The notes: generated by a model not told the origin, from the letters alone. A stretch of 64,000 nucleotides of DNA from Peptostreptococcus porci (GCF_009695815.1 NZ_VUNE01000001.1:620001-684000); one strand, 5' to 3'. Shown: positions 15,544 through 25,523, counted from the stretch's first letter. A program made the numbers and translations.

Positions 15544-17709
15544 ATGAACAGGGTACTCAGTTATTATAAGAAGTATATCCTATATATACTATTGATGATA
15601 GTAGTTTTGATAGTTCAGGTAAAATTTGAGCTTTTGTTGCCTAAATATACATCCAATATCGTAAATATAGGAATACAGCAAGATGGTTTGACAGATTCCA
15701 TACCAAAGGTGATGGATGAAACTACTTACGCAATGGTTCTTTCCTTATCTGAGGAAAAAGAAAAGAGCAGTATTGCAAAGTCATATGTGCTATGGCAACC
15801 AAAATCAAACGATAGTAAGAATAATAAAATAAAGCTTGAAAATAGCAACGTAAAAATGATTCCTGATGATAGACTCAATACAAATTATTATGTGCTAAAA
15901 AATGAGATAAATACTGATACTCTTGGTAAATTCATGAGTAACTCTTTGGTAAATTATGCAAAATATATTTCTTCAAGAGTAGAATCTTCTCAAAAAACGA
16001 GTTATCCAACAATCGAAAATGTAAAATCACTACCAGATTTTATGAAAAAACAGATTAGTATTAAAATTGTAAAATCAATTTATAAAAGAATAGGTATTGA
16101 TGTTGACAAAATACAGAAAGATTATCTGTGGAAAACTGGATTATTGATGGTTATTTTATCATTGGTTACAGGTGGATTATCAATTGCAGTGAGTTATTTG
16201 AGTTCAAGAGTATCTGCTTCAGTTTCGAGGGACTTAAGAAAAGACTCATACAAAAAAGTTCTTACATTTTCTAATAATGAATTAAACAAATTTTCGATTG
16301 CATCATTGATATCTAGAGGAACAAATGATATTCAGCAGGTACAGCAATCCTCTGTGATGCTGTTGAAATTTATGTTCTATGGACCAATTATGGCAGTCGG
16401 TGCGTTGTACAACGTATTTAAACTTGATGTATCAATGGTTTGGATAATCGCCCTGTCTGTTGCAGTGACGATTACAGCAATAATAATCATTATGAGTAGA
16501 GCATTGCCAAAGTTTAGATATATACAAACTTTGGTAGATAAACTAAATTTGGTTACAAGAGAATTTATTTCTGGTATTGAAGTAAATAGAGTCTTTGGAA
16601 CTCAGAAGTTTGAGGAAAAAAGATTTGATGATGTTAATTCAGATTTAACCAAATCGAACTTATTTATGAATAGGCTGATGTCGATACTTCAGCCTGCAAT
16701 GATGTTTATCATGAATGGAACAACGCTTCTTATCATATGGATTGGATCGAAGCAGATAGATTCTGGTAACATTCAGGTTGGTGATATGATGGCATTTATT
16801 GAATACTCTATGCAGATAATAATGGCATTTTTGTTTATTTCTATGGTGTCAGTGATACTGCCTAGAGCGATGATTAGTGCAAATAGAATTGGTGAAGTTT
16901 TAAATACTGAGATATCGATAAAGGATGATGGAGAATTGACTAGAGTTCATAATCTAGGTACAGTTGAGTTTAGAGACGTTTCGTTTAAGTATGATGGAGC
17001 TGTAAAAAGTGTATTGGATAATATAAGCTTTTCAATAGATAAGGGGCAAACTCTTGGTATTATTGGCTCAACAGGGTCTGGGAAATCAACAATCGTGAAT
17101 CTAATCCCTAGATTTTTGGAAGCTTCATCTGGAGAAATATTTATTAATGGAGAAAATATTAAAGATATATCTTTAAAAACTCTTAGAAATATAGTTTCGA
17201 TTGTACCACAAAAACCTGTTATTTTCAGTGGTACGATTGCTTCGAATATAGAGTATGCCCAATCAGTTAGAAACAACAAGCGATTGATGATAGCATCGGA
17301 TATCGCTCAATGTGACGAATTTGTGAATGAAAAAAATGATGGGCTTGAAAGCTTGGTATCACAAGATGGTTCGAATCTATCAGGCGGTCAGAAGCAAAGA
17401 GTTTCTATTGCCAGAGCAATTGATAGAGATTCGGAAATACTGGTATTTGATGACAGTTTTTCTGCACTGGATGCAAATACTGATAGAAAATTGAGAAAAT
17501 CTTTAAAGAAAAATTTATATGACAAGACGGTAATAATAGTAGCGCAAAGGATAAATACTATTATCGATGCAGATAAAATAATCGTTCTTGATGATGGTAA
17601 AATAGTGGGGCAGGGAAAGCATGAAGATTTGATAAAGAATTGTGATATATACTATGAAATTGCGAAATCACAGTTGTCAGAGGAGGAAATTGAAAATGGA
17701 AAACAATAG
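15544..17709 (+). CDS. Heterodimeric ABC exporter, subunit 1 (degenerate ATP site)
   Basis: A 721-residue half-transporter of the multidrug/lipid exporter type (membrane domain then ATPase). After TM1 there is an extra stretch of about 140 hydrophilic residues (about 50-195) before TM2, an unusually large external domain. The ATPase domain has Walker A GSTGSGKST (about 507), signature LSGGQ (about 612), Walker B ending VFDDS (about 635) and VAQR at the switch (about 666): Asp replaces the catalytic Glu and Gln replaces the switch His. Both substitutions mark the non-hydrolysing site of exporters such as TM287/288. It overlaps the next subunit by 14 bases. Substrate unknown. Confidence 0.88.
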   Translation: MNRVLSYYKKYILYILLMIVVLIVQVKFELLLPKYTSNIVNIGIQQDGLTDSIPKVMDETTYAMVLSLSEEKEKSSIAKSYVLWQPKSNDSKNNKIKLENSNVKMIPDDRLNTNYYVLKNEINTDTLGKFMSNSLVNYAKYISSRVESSQKTSYPTIENVKSLPDFMKKQISIKIVKSIYKRIGIDVDKIQKDYLWKTGLLMVILSLVTGGLSIAVSYLSSRVSASVSRDLRKDSYKKVLTFSNNELNKFSIASLISRGTNDIQQVQQSSVMLLKFMFYGPIMAVGALYNVFKLDVSMVWIIALSVAVTITAIIIIMSRALPKFRYIQTLVDKLNLVTREFISGIEVNRVFGTQKFEEKRFDDVNSDLTKSNLFMNRLMSILQPAMMFIMNGTTLLIIWIGSKQIDSGNIQVGDMMAFIEYSMQIIMAFLFISMVSVILPRAMISANRIGEVLNTEISIKDDGELTRVHNLGTVEFRDVSFKYDGAVKSVLDNISFSIDKGQTLGIIGSTGSGKSTIVNLIPRFLEASSGEIFINGENIKDISLKTLRNIVSIVPQKPVIFSGTIASNIEYAQSVRNNKRLMIASDIAQCDEFVNEKNDGLESLVSQDGSNLSGGQKQRVSIARAIDRDSEILVFDDSFSALDANTDRKLRKSLKKNLYDKTVIIVAQRINTIIDADKIIVLDDGKIVGQGKHEDLIKNCDIYYEIAKSQLSEEEIENGKQ

Positions 17710-19540
17710 AAAAAACTTCTCTAAAGCAAGAAAGAAAAAAAGAGAAAACGAGAATAGCTCTGTAAAATTTTTTGCAGTTATGAAAAGATTGCTTAAATAC
17801 GCCGATGAAGATAGGATGAAAGTGCTTTATGTTTTTGTATTTTCGATTATTTCAACGGTATTTACTATTGTAGGACCCAAAATATTGGGAAATGCCACTA
17901 CTGAGATATTCAATGGAGTAATCAGAAAGATAAATAATATTAATAATGGAATAGATTTTTCATATATATTGAAAATAGTATTGATTCTACTTCTGTTGTA
18001 TGTAATAAGCTCTGTTTTCTCATACCTACAGTCATATGTTATGAGTTCAGTCGCACTGAAGATATCATATAGATTGAGGAAAGAAATATCAGAAAAATTT
18101 AATAGACTACCAATTTCGTATTATGATAACAACGAAAGAGGCGAGATAATTTCTAGAGTTACAAACGATGTCGATACGTTGAGTCAATCTCTAAATCAAA
18201 GCTTGGTTATGCTTATTACGTCGGTAATCACTGTTATAGGTGTTTTTATTATGATGTTGTCCATAAACCTAGTCATGACGATTTTTTCGTTGTTAATGAT
18301 TCCTTTGATAATGATTGTGATGTCTATGGTAATTCGCAAATCACAGCATTTCTTCTCGTTGCAGCAGAAGTACTTGGGAAGAATAAATTCAAAAATTGAG
18401 GAGTCTTTTTCAGGACAAAATGTCATAAGAGGATATAATGCCGAAAAGTTTGAGCAGCTTGACTTTAACAAAACAAATAATAAGCTATATAATTCTGCAT
18501 GGAAGTCACAATTCCTATCTAGTGTAATGATGCCGGTAATGGTTTTTATAGGAAACCTAGGTTATGTAATGATAGCTATAATGGGTGGATATATGACTAT
18601 ATCTGGAAAGATTGCTGTTGGTGATATACAAGCATTTATCCAATATATGAGATCCTTTACTCAACCATTAAACCAAATCGCTCAGATAATGAATATGTTT
18701 CAGTCGACAGTGGCTGCTGCAGAGAGAGTGTTTGAATTTTTAGATCAAAAGGAGCTGGATTTTTCAAGTACGGATACAATAGACGAAGATAAGTTTGAGG
18801 GTCATATTGAATTTAGCCATGTTGATTTTGGGTATGATAAGAATAAGATGATAATAAGAGATTTCAATTTGGATGTAAAGCCTGGGCAAAAAATTGCAAT
18901 TGTAGGTCCAACTGGAGCCGGAAAGACAACTTTGGTGAAATTGTTGATGAGATTTTACGATATCAATTCTGGAAATATCTATCTTGATGGGAAAGACATA
19001 TATTCAATAGATATAGAAAGCTATAGAAAGAATTTTGCCATGGTACTTCAAGATACATGGTTGTTTAGTGGAACGATAATGGAAAATCTGAAGTATGGAA
19101 ACTTGTCTGCTAATGATGAGGATGTGTATAGAGCTGCAAAAGCGGCGTATGCTGACAGATTTATACTGACTCAGAAAAACGGATATGACACTGTATTATC
19201 AGAAGATACAAAAAACATATCTCAGGGTCAAAAGCAGTTATTGACAATTGCGAGGGCAATTCTTTCAAATCCTAAAATACTGATTTTGGATGAAGCCACT
19301 AGCTCAGTTGATACTAGAACAGAACAGATGATACAAAGGGCAATGGATAATCTGGTTAAGAATAGGACAAGCTTTATTATCGCCCATAGACTATCGACCA
19401 TTAAGAATGCAGATTTAATATTGGTAATAAAGGATGGTAATATAGTCGAGTCTGGAACTCATGAAGAATTGATGGAAATGGGGAACTATTACAGGTCACT
19501 GTATAATTCTCAGTATGAAAATTTGGAGGAAATTAATTGA
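17696..19540 (+). CDS. Heterodimeric ABC exporter, subunit 2 (catalytic ATP site)
   Basis: The 614-residue partner of the preceding gene. A basic N-terminal tail of about 30 residues precedes six membrane segments with a normal short TM1-TM2 loop. The ATPase domain has Walker A GPTGAGKTT (about 403), Walker B LDEATSS with catalytic Glu (about 532) and IAHRLST with the switch His (about 563), but the signature is ISQGQ instead of LSGGQ (about 508). That is exactly complementary to subunit 1, so one composite site is complete and the other is degenerate. The ATG at 17696 is chosen because AGGAGG (17681-17686) is nine bases upstream; the longer frame from 17642 has no RBS. Confidence 0.9.
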   Translation: MENNRKNFSKARKKKRENENSSVKFFAVMKRLLKYADEDRMKVLYVFVFSIISTVFTIVGPKILGNATTEIFNGVIRKINNINNGIDFSYILKIVLILLLLYVISSVFSYLQSYVMSSVALKISYRLRKEISEKFNRLPISYYDNNERGEIISRVTNDVDTLSQSLNQSLVMLITSVITVIGVFIMMLSINLVMTIFSLLMIPLIMIVMSMVIRKSQHFFSLQQKYLGRINSKIEESFSGQNVIRGYNAEKFEQLDFNKTNNKLYNSAWKSQFLSSVMMPVMVFIGNLGYVMIAIMGGYMTISGKIAVGDIQAFIQYMRSFTQPLNQIAQIMNMFQSTVAAAERVFEFLDQKELDFSSTDTIDEDKFEGHIEFSHVDFGYDKNKMIIRDFNLDVKPGQKIAIVGPTGAGKTTLVKLLMRFYDINSGNIYLDGKDIYSIDIESYRKNFAMVLQDTWLFSGTIMENLKYGNLSANDEDVYRAAKAAYADRFILTQKNGYDTVLSEDTKNISQGQKQLLTIARAILSNPKILILDEATSSVDTRTEQMIQRAMDNLVKNRTSFIIAHRLSTIKNADLILVIKDGNIVESGTHEELMEMGNYYRSLYNSQYENLEEIN

Positions 19541-20706
19541 TGAAGATAGATTGGAATAAAAAATATACAACCATCGCAATATACTCTCTTTTGGTAATAT
19601 GCACAAGTATTTCGTTTTACTTGGCTGTTGTACAGTTTACAAAACTAAGCGAGTTGTTAAATTCTTTTTTTACAATATTAAAGCCTTTTATAATAGGTTT
19701 TTCAATGGCATATTTGCTTAATTTTGTTCAGAGCTTCTTTGAAAGAAATATTTCTAGAATTTCGAACGGAAAGATGAAACTAAAGGTGGTTAGATTTTTA
19801 TCACTATTGGTGACGTATATTACAGTTTCTATAGTTATAGTTTTATTTTTCAAATTTGTCCTTCCACAAATTGCAGAGAGCATATCGATTTTGATTAGAG
19901 ATTTTCCGATGATTGTCAATAATTTATACCATCAGATTGACAAATTTATCAGCAATGTTGATATTTCGCCTTCTGCCAGAGATGCAATAAACACTCAGGT
20001 CAATATTATTGGTAAGAAATCAATCGACTTTGCAACAAATTTCATGCCGTACTTTGCAAACTTTTTTGTGAATATTGTTAAGGGTGTATGGAATTTAGTT
20101 CTTGGATTGATCATTTCGATTTATATATTGGCAGATAAAGAGGGCTTCTATTGTCTTTGTAAGAAGTTTTTGTCTGCGATGCTTACGGATGAAAGAACTG
20201 ATAGAATTTTGTATATTGTAAGGCTATCCAATGATATTCTCGGAAAATTTATCGTTGGGAAGATTATAGATTCTGCCATAATTGCTTTTATTACATTTAT
20301 GGCATTATCAATAACAAATATGCCTTATAAGATACTTTTGACCTTTATAATTGGTGTAACAAATGTGATTCCGTTTTTTGGACCTTTCATCGGTGCTGTT
20401 CCATCGATATTTATCGTTTTATTTGTAGATCCTGTAAAGGCTCTTTGGTTATCGATTATCATACTGATAATTCAACAGTTAGATGGAAATGTAATAGGTC
20501 CGAAGATTCTAGGTGGCTCAATAGGGATATCATCGTTTTGGATATTGTTCTCACTATTGCTTGCTGGAAAATTTTTTGGAATTGTGGGAATGGTGCTGGG
20601 AGTTCCAGTATTTGCGATTATTCACACAATAGTAGGAGAAAATGTCAATGACAGGTTGATAAAAAAGGGTCTGCCAACGGATAAGAGAGAATACGAGAAT
20701 AGATAG
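19540..20706 (+). CDS. AI-2E family transporter (PerM/YtnT-type permease)
   Basis: A 388-residue integral membrane protein of the AI-2E transporter family. N-terminal segments ([32 protein letters not shown]) are followed by a hydrophilic middle and the conserved C-terminal block with [15 protein letters not shown] and [14 protein letters not shown], hallmarks of the family. Members export signals or act as Na+/H+ antiporters; the substrate here is unknown. The ATG at 19540 overlaps the TGA of the exporter gene and has GGAGG nine bases upstream; a TTG at 19537 is an alternative. Translational coupling to the exporter pair is likely. Confidence 0.88.
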   Translation: MKIDWNKKYTTIAIYSLLVICTSISFYLAVVQFTKLSELLNSFFTILKPFIIGFSMAYLLNFVQSFFERNISRISNGKMKLKVVRFLSLLVTYITVSIVIVLFFKFVLPQIAESISILIRDFPMIVNNLYHQIDKFISNVDISPSARDAINTQVNIIGKKSIDFATNFMPYFANFFVNIVKGVWNLVLGLIISIYILADKEGFYCLCKKFLSAMLTDERTDRILYIVRLSNDILGKFIVGKIIDSAIIAFITFMALSITNMPYKILLTFIIGVTNVIPFFGPFIGAVPSIFIVLFVDPVKALWLSIIILIIQQLDGNVIGPKILGGSIGISSFWILFSLLLAGKFFGIVGMVLGVPVFAIIHTIVGENVNDRLIKKGLPTDKREYENR

Positions 20707-20726
20707 TGTGTATTGGAGGGAAAGAT

Positions 20727-21668
20727 ATGGAAAAAATAGCATTGGCAGGTGGATGCTTCTGGTGTATGGTAAAGCCTTATTCTTCATATGAGGGTATAGA
20801 AGAGGTTATCAGTGGTTATACTGGTGGTTCTACAGAAAATCCAACTTATAATGAGGTTTGCTCCGGAGAAACTGGACATTACGAAGCAGTCGAGATTCTA
20901 TTTGATAGTAGTAAGATTAAGTTGGAAGAAATATTGGATATTTTTTGGAAACAGATTGATCCGTTTGATGATGGTGGTCAATTTGTAGATAGGGGGAGAC
21001 AATATTCTTCTGCAATATTTTACACATCTGACGAGCAAAGAGAAATAGTAGAAAAATCAAAAATGGGAATAGAAGAAAATTATGGAAACGGGAAAAAAGT
21101 CCATACGGAAATACTTCCGTTAAAGAAATTCTATCCTGCAGAGGATTACCATCAAAAATATTATGAGAAAAATAAAAATCACTACAACACTTACTACAAG
21201 AATAGTGGAAGGTACAATTTTGTAAAATATTTTTGGGATAGGAATAACAAAGATAGAAACATTCTTAAGGAAAAACTGACTGATTTGCAATTCGAAGTTA
21301 CTCAAAACGATATGACAGAAATACCTTTTGAAAATGAGTATTTTGATAAATTTGAAAAAGGTATTTATGTTGATATTGTTGATGGAACGCCACTATTCAG
21401 TTCTACTGATAAATTTGATTCGGGATGTGGTTGGCCAGCTTTTTCAAAACCAATTCTTGATACGTCAGTAATGGAGAGAACAGACTTTTCACATGGCATG
21501 GAAAGAGTAGAGATAAGGAGTATGTCAGCAAATAGCCATTTGGGGCATGTGTTTGATGACGGACCAACAGGACTGAGATACTGTATTAATTCAGCCTCTC
21601 TAAAATTTATTCCTGTTGAGAAAATGGATGAGCTTGGCTATTCCGAATACAAAAAATTTGTTGAGTAA
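20727..21668 (+). CDS. msrAB: Bifunctional methionine sulfoxide reductase MsrA-MsrB
   Basis: Repairs both epimers of oxidised methionine. The 313-residue fusion has an MsrA domain (about 1-160) with catalytic Cys10 in GGCFWC, SGYTGG and GHYEAVE, and an MsrB domain (about 165-310) with [21 protein letters not shown] and catalytic Cys about 285 in [11 protein letters not shown]. The MsrB part lacks obvious CxxC zinc pairs. Start is ATG at 20727, six bases after GGAGGG; a GTG at 20706 precedes that RBS. It lies 20 bases after the AI-2E gene, so it is probably co-transcribed with the exporter operon. No signal peptide: cytoplasmic. Confidence 0.95.
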   Translation: MEKIALAGGCFWCMVKPYSSYEGIEEVISGYTGGSTENPTYNEVCSGETGHYEAVEILFDSSKIKLEEILDIFWKQIDPFDDGGQFVDRGRQYSSAIFYTSDEQREIVEKSKMGIEENYGNGKKVHTEILPLKKFYPAEDYHQKYYEKNKNHYNTYYKNSGRYNFVKYFWDRNNKDRNILKEKLTDLQFEVTQNDMTEIPFENEYFDKFEKGIYVDIVDGTPLFSSTDKFDSGCGWPAFSKPILDTSVMERTDFSHGMERVEIRSMSANSHLGHVFDDGPTGLRYCINSASLKFIPVEKMDELGYSEYKKFVE

Positions 21669-21722
21669 ATCAAATAATCTGTAATATATAGAAAAAGAGA
21701 AAAGAAATGGAAAGAGCATATT

Positions 21723-22952
21723 ATGGAAAAATTGTACTATAGAAAAAGATATTTAGATTCATTGGAAACGACTGTCAAAGAAATAGTACCTTTGAATGGT
21801 CAGATTGGGTTGAGGCTTGAAGAAGATATTGTTTTTCCCGGTGGTGGAGGACAAGCGGCTGATATAGCGAGCATTACTGGAAATTCTAATAAAATTTTCG
21901 ATATACTTTCGGTAAAGGAAGACGAGTTAAGCGGAAATTTACATTATGTAGATGATTCTTCAGGTTTTAATGTTGGAGACAGAGTGAATGTAAATATCGA
22001 TTGGAAGCATAGAGAGGATAATATGCACCAGCATTCAGGACAGCATATATTATCTGGGTGTTTTTATAAACTTTTTGGTAGAAATACTACTGGACTACAT
22101 ATTGGACAATCAGTTTCACAGCTTGACATAGAAGGGCTATTTGACGATGAAATGGTAGCAGAAATCGAACTATATGCAAATGAAATAATCCAACAGTCCA
22201 TTGAAGTAGAAAATTATATATCAGAGGACGATAATATTGTAACTAGAAGGAAGTTACCAGATACAGACAACGGAATCAGAATTCTTAAGATAGGAGATCT
22301 GGATATCAACGCTTGCTGTGGTATTCATGTTTATAATACAAGAGATCTAAAGCTCATAAAAATAGTGAGGTATTATAAAAACAGAAACGGAACTAGATTT
22401 GAGTATTTGGTTGGTAAAAGAGCCATTGATTTTGTATTGAAAAGAGAGTTTGTATTTGAAAAAATACTGAATCTTTATAGTTGTAATGAAGATACGATAA
22501 TCAATGCTCTGATGAACGAAAGAATAAAAAAGGATGAGTTTGCATTGGAAAAGAAATACCTAGAAAACAAGCTACTGCCAACTATTTCAAATGAGCTTAT
22601 AGGTAGTGGTGAAACTATTTTCGGTGAAATAACGTTGATATCAAAGGTTTTTTCGAATGATAAAAAGTGGTTTATTGAAGATTTAGCAAAATATATTACC
22701 GAAAATAATAGAGCGATTGTTTTGATTGCGAATAAAAAAGAGAAAAATATGGAAATACTACTACAGTGTTCAAAATCTATATTCGATGAACATCCGATGA
22801 TAAACATGGGACAACTTTGGAAGGAAAACTCTCATATAGTTAGAGCCAAGGGCGGTGGTTCACGGTTTTTGGCTCAGGGAGTTTGCGAAAAAACTGAGGA
22901 GATTTCAGTATTTTTTGCGAATATAGAAAACAGTATAAAAAATGAAAAATAA
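21723..22952 (+). CDS. Alanyl-tRNA editing protein, AlaX-L type with DHHA1 domain
   Basis: Predicted to hydrolyse Ser-tRNA-Ala or Gly-tRNA-Ala in trans. The 409-residue protein corresponds to the AlaRS C-terminal half: a second-additional-like beta barrel with FPGGGGQAAD (about 40), the zinc-binding editing core HSGQH (about 104-108) and CCGIH (about 198-202), then a helical region and a DHHA1-like C-terminus with KGGGSRFLAQG. It has no aminoacylation domain. The RBS is weak (GGAAAGAG). It is 54 bases after msrAB and 15 bases before the next gene, in the same strand run. Confidence 0.88.
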   Translation: MEKLYYRKRYLDSLETTVKEIVPLNGQIGLRLEEDIVFPGGGGQAADIASITGNSNKIFDILSVKEDELSGNLHYVDDSSGFNVGDRVNVNIDWKHREDNMHQHSGQHILSGCFYKLFGRNTTGLHIGQSVSQLDIEGLFDDEMVAEIELYANEIIQQSIEVENYISEDDNIVTRRKLPDTDNGIRILKIGDLDINACCGIHVYNTRDLKLIKIVRYYKNRNGTRFEYLVGKRAIDFVLKREFVFEKILNLYSCNEDTIINALMNERIKKDEFALEKKYLENKLLPTISNELIGSGETIFGEITLISKVFSNDKKWFIEDLAKYITENNRAIVLIANKKEKNMEILLQCSKSIFDEHPMINMGQLWKENSHIVRAKGGGSRFLAQGVCEKTEEISVFFANIENSIKNEK

Positions 22953-22967
22953 GAAAAGGAGTGTTTT

Positions 22968-23279
22968 ATGACAAAGACTGGATTAATTATTCTTGGCATT
23001 TTACTAGTGTTCTTCCTGTACTGTTGTATATCTAATACACTGGCTAAAAACTATGTCGTAAGGAATGTTGTCGGAATATACGTTTTAATTCTAGGAATTC
23101 TTTCCGTTATTAGATCGGCTTCTGGTGTAATTCATGGTTTTTATTTGGGGATTGTTGCGATTATACTATCATTCCTGTCATTGATAGTTTTCAAAAAAGA
23201 CTATAATAAATGCAGAATTATCAATATTATTGCCTTGATAATATCTTCAATTGGAACATATTTTGCATACATTAGATAA
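22968..23279 (+). CDS. Small membrane protein of unknown function
   Basis: 103 residues with about four hydrophobic segments (LIILGILLVFFLYCCIS; VVGIYVLILGILSVI; YLGIVAIILSFLSLIVF; IIALIISSIGTYFAYI) and short basic loops. Not recognised as a named family. RBS AAAAGGAG precedes the ATG and it starts 15 bases after the AlaX gene, so it is most likely the last gene of the operon. A hairpin with a weak T-run follows. Confidence 0.65.
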   Translation: MTKTGLIILGILLVFFLYCCISNTLAKNYVVRNVVGIYVLILGILSVIRSASGVIHGFYLGIVAIILSFLSLIVFKKDYNKCRIINIIALIISSIGTYFAYIR

Positions 23280-23290
23280 AATATGTATTA

Positions 23291-23329
23291 TTGAGTTCCT
23301 GTGCGCTAGAGTGCATTCAGGAACTCAAT
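23291..23329 (+). terminator. Hairpin after the small membrane gene (weak terminator)
   Basis: TTGAGTTCCTG (23291-23301) pairs perfectly with CAGGAACTCAA (23319-23329), with further pairing TGC/GCA inside. What follows is ATGTTTGG, not a strong T-run, so termination is uncertain. Confidence 0.45.
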
Positions 23330-23455
23330 GTTTGGCTTCATATATCAGTTTTTATTTAAGACTGCATCAGTCTATATTATATTTAATTAAGACTATATTT
23401 AAATCTATATTATCTATACAATCTATATTATCCTATTTAAGGTTATATAAAATAT

Positions 23456-23492
23456 GCTACAGGCTGAGTCAAATTAGACCTAACACTGTAGC
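23456..23492 (-). terminator. Candidate terminator of the minus-strand membrane gene
   Basis: GCTACAG (23456-23462) pairs with CTGTAGC (23486-23492); on the minus strand ATATTTTATA follows. Moderate support. Confidence 0.4.
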
Positions 23493-23509
23493 AAAAAACT
23501 TATATTCCA

Positions 23510-24091
23510 TTATTTTATCAGGTTGTATCCATTTATAATCAAAGACGTCAATTTATCTGATACAATCGTCGCGTCAAAAAATATCTTGTCACTATCATTG
23601 GGATATGTGAAGTACCCATCAGCAAACACATACTTGTCGTTTTTGTGAAGAGAAGAGGTTACGACTTCAATATCACCATCGCTAGAAATCAGATTCTTTA
23701 ATCTGGTTTCGATAATTGACTCATACTTTACAGTATCTTCGGTATCTAGGTTCTTTGATTGATACTCAAACCTAGATGGTATATTGCTTTTTTTAACAAT
23801 ACCAAAATTATTAGTGAATTTCGCTAGTACAAGTACTGCAAAGACAAGTATTATGCCAGCGTAAATCAGCTTTACCCAAAGAGGTGATTTGTCAGAACTA
23901 AAAAATCTCATCTTTTTTTTGGTTTGTTGATTTATCTGCTCTCTCATTTTATTTATGTCATACTGTATTACACGATTGTCGTTGACAACATTTTTATGTG
24001 AAGAAGCTTGAGACTGTCTATTGTTTATTGTTTTTTTTCTTTCGGCAAAATTAATGGTTTTTCCAGAATTCTTTTTCGAATTATCACTCAT
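23510..24091 (-). CDS. Single-pass membrane protein of unknown function
   Basis: 193 residues, no recognised family. The first 75 residues are hydrophilic and rich in Asn, Gln, Ser and Lys (cytoplasmic, likely disordered), then one membrane segment (LIYAGIILVFAVLVLAKF, about residues 78-96), then an external domain of about 95 residues with alternating polar and hydrophobic residues. Start is ATG at 24091, nine bases after AAGGAG; the frame extends three codons further without an RBS. It is divergent from the pseudokinase gene, and both proteins place a soluble domain plus one membrane span; a functional link is possible but not shown. Confidence 0.65.
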   Translation of the reverse strand: MSDNSKKNSGKTINFAERKKTINNRQSQASSHKNVVNDNRVIQYDINKMREQINQQTKKKMRFFSSDKSPLWVKLIYAGIILVFAVLVLAKFTNNFGIVKKSNIPSRFEYQSKNLDTEDTVKYESIIETRLKNLISSDGDIEVVTSSLHKNDKYVFADGYFTYPNDSDKIFFDATIVSDKLTSLIINGYNLIK

Positions 24092-24297
24092 GCAAGTCAA
24101 CTCCTTTACAATAAAAATGAAGGGTATGTAGTACCCAAATTAACACTTACATTATATTAAATTTAAAGAAAATAGTCAATAAAATACTCGATAATAGTCG
24201 ATAATATTTTTTATAAAGAGTGAAATTAAATCATATAAAATAATTAAATTTTGAGTTTTATTAATTAAATGATTCTATAGAAACAATTGTGTAAATA

Positions 24298-24306
24298 TGA
24301 TAAAAT
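24298..24306 (+). promoter_or_regulatory. Extended -10 promoter of the pseudokinase gene
   Basis: TGATAAAAT, the same box as in the rpsB promoter. Transcription from here (about 24313) would skip the ATG at 24297 and supports the GTG start at 24348. Confidence 0.45.
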
Positions 24307-24347
24307 ATTATAGTAATATGAAATCTACTGAAGCAGGAGGGGTAAAT

Positions 24348-25475
24348 GTGATATTTATTGGTAATAGATATGAGATAACAGATAAGCCAATTTACATAGA
24401 AGAAAACAAACTCTACAATGCATATGATTCTGAAAAAAATGTGGATGTAAAGATAAAAATAATTGAAAATAATAGATATATAAGTTTAGATTTTATTCCC
24501 AATTTGATAGATGAGAGTGTTGTTGTTAGCGAATTAAAATGTCCGTATATTTTGAAGATAATCGATGTTGGAGTGCATAGAACTGTCGACAATCTTTTAT
24601 ATTACATAGTATATGAAAATTTCAACGGAGTTTCACTAGCTACCCTTAATAAGGGAGCATATCTGCATTTAGAAGCGTTGATTAGGATTTCAACTCAGGT
24701 TGTTAAGGCATTGCAGGCATATAGCTCATTGGGAAAAAATCACGGTTCTTTGAAGCCTAATGATATACTAGTTGATGATAAATACAATATAAAAATAGCT
24801 GACTTTGGTATAACAGAGGCAAATAGGGGGACAAATATAAGATGCTCCGATAACCTGAAATATCTTTCGCCATCCCAACTTAGTATTGATTTTACTGATA
24901 TAAAGAGTGATCTTTACTGTTTGGGGCTAATATTATATGAATCTACGTTTAAAAAGTTCCCTTTTAATCAGGCAAATACTGAAAAACAGCTGATGAGAGC
25001 TATTGATAAAGGTGTAATCTGGTCAAAGATTAATTTGAGTGGACAAAACAGAGATTTTATTGAAATAATAAAGAAATTGCTAGAGAGAAACGATAATCTT
25101 TGCTATAAAAATTATAATGAGGTAATTCTCAGTTTGAGCCATTTTATGTATAAGAGTCAAGAGGAGTTGGAAAACGCCGATATATCTGAGCCTGATTTGG
25201 AAGCTGTGTTACATAAGACAGGAAGAATTAGTCCAGAAGAAATGTACAAGACTAGCAAAATCAGTCTGACGGATATTGAGAAGGCACTTGAAAAATCAAG
25301 TAATGGAAATAACCAATTAGAAAAGAAAAAAATTAGCAAAAGAGATCATGAAAGGATTAGTAATAAAAAACAAAATCAGAAGAAGAAAAAGAAAAACAGT
25401 GTGCTAAAAAAATTGGCAGTTGTGATTATTGTTCTTCTAATAATAGGAAGTATGTTGTATTCATTCCTTATTTAA
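24348..25475 (+). CDS. Membrane-anchored Ser/Thr kinase homologue, predicted pseudokinase
   Basis: A 375-residue protein with a Hanks-type kinase fold. The beta-3 strand VDVKI may keep the ATP lysine and ADFGIT (about residue 150) keeps the DFG, but the glycine-rich loop is absent (PIYIEEN in its place) and the catalytic loop HRDxKPxN reads HGSLKPND (about 132): Arg, catalytic Asp and Asn are all replaced. The C-lobe continues to about 265. A charged Lys-rich linker leads to one membrane span in the last 20 or so residues, so it is tail-anchored with no PASTA or other external domain. The GTG at 24348 lies seven bases after AGGAGG; the ATG at 24297 precedes the RBS. Phosphotransfer is unlikely; a scaffold or ligand-sensing role is inferred. 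Confidence 0.8.
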   Translation: MIFIGNRYEITDKPIYIEENKLYNAYDSEKNVDVKIKIIENNRYISLDFIPNLIDESVVVSELKCPYILKIIDVGVHRTVDNLLYYIVYENFNGVSLATLNKGAYLHLEALIRISTQVVKALQAYSSLGKNHGSLKPNDILVDDKYNIKIADFGITEANRGTNIRCSDNLKYLSPSQLSIDFTDIKSDLYCLGLILYESTFKKFPFNQANTEKQLMRAIDKGVIWSKINLSGQNRDFIEIIKKLLERNDNLCYKNYNEVILSLSHFMYKSQEELENADISEPDLEAVLHKTGRISPEEMYKTSKISLTDIEKALEKSSNGNNQLEKKKISKRDHERISNKKQNQKKKKKNSVLKKLAVVIIVLLIIGSMLYSFLI

Positions 25476-25494
25476 ATTCATTTTGTTTTTTGTC

Positions 25495-25523
25495 TTGACA
25501 ATAATTTGCTTAAATGATAAAAT
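25495..25523 (+). promoter_or_regulatory. Promoter of rpsB-tsf
   Basis: Consensus TTGACA (25495-25500), 17-bp spacer, TAAAAT (25518-25523) with a TGn extension. One of the best promoters in the window. Confidence 0.8.

Noticed and set aside
23251-23538. 95-codon open frame on the plus strand
   Set aside because: It starts inside the preceding membrane gene, reads through a perfect 11-bp hairpin and low-complexity DNA, has no RBS and encodes a repetitive Leu/Ile/Ser-rich product.
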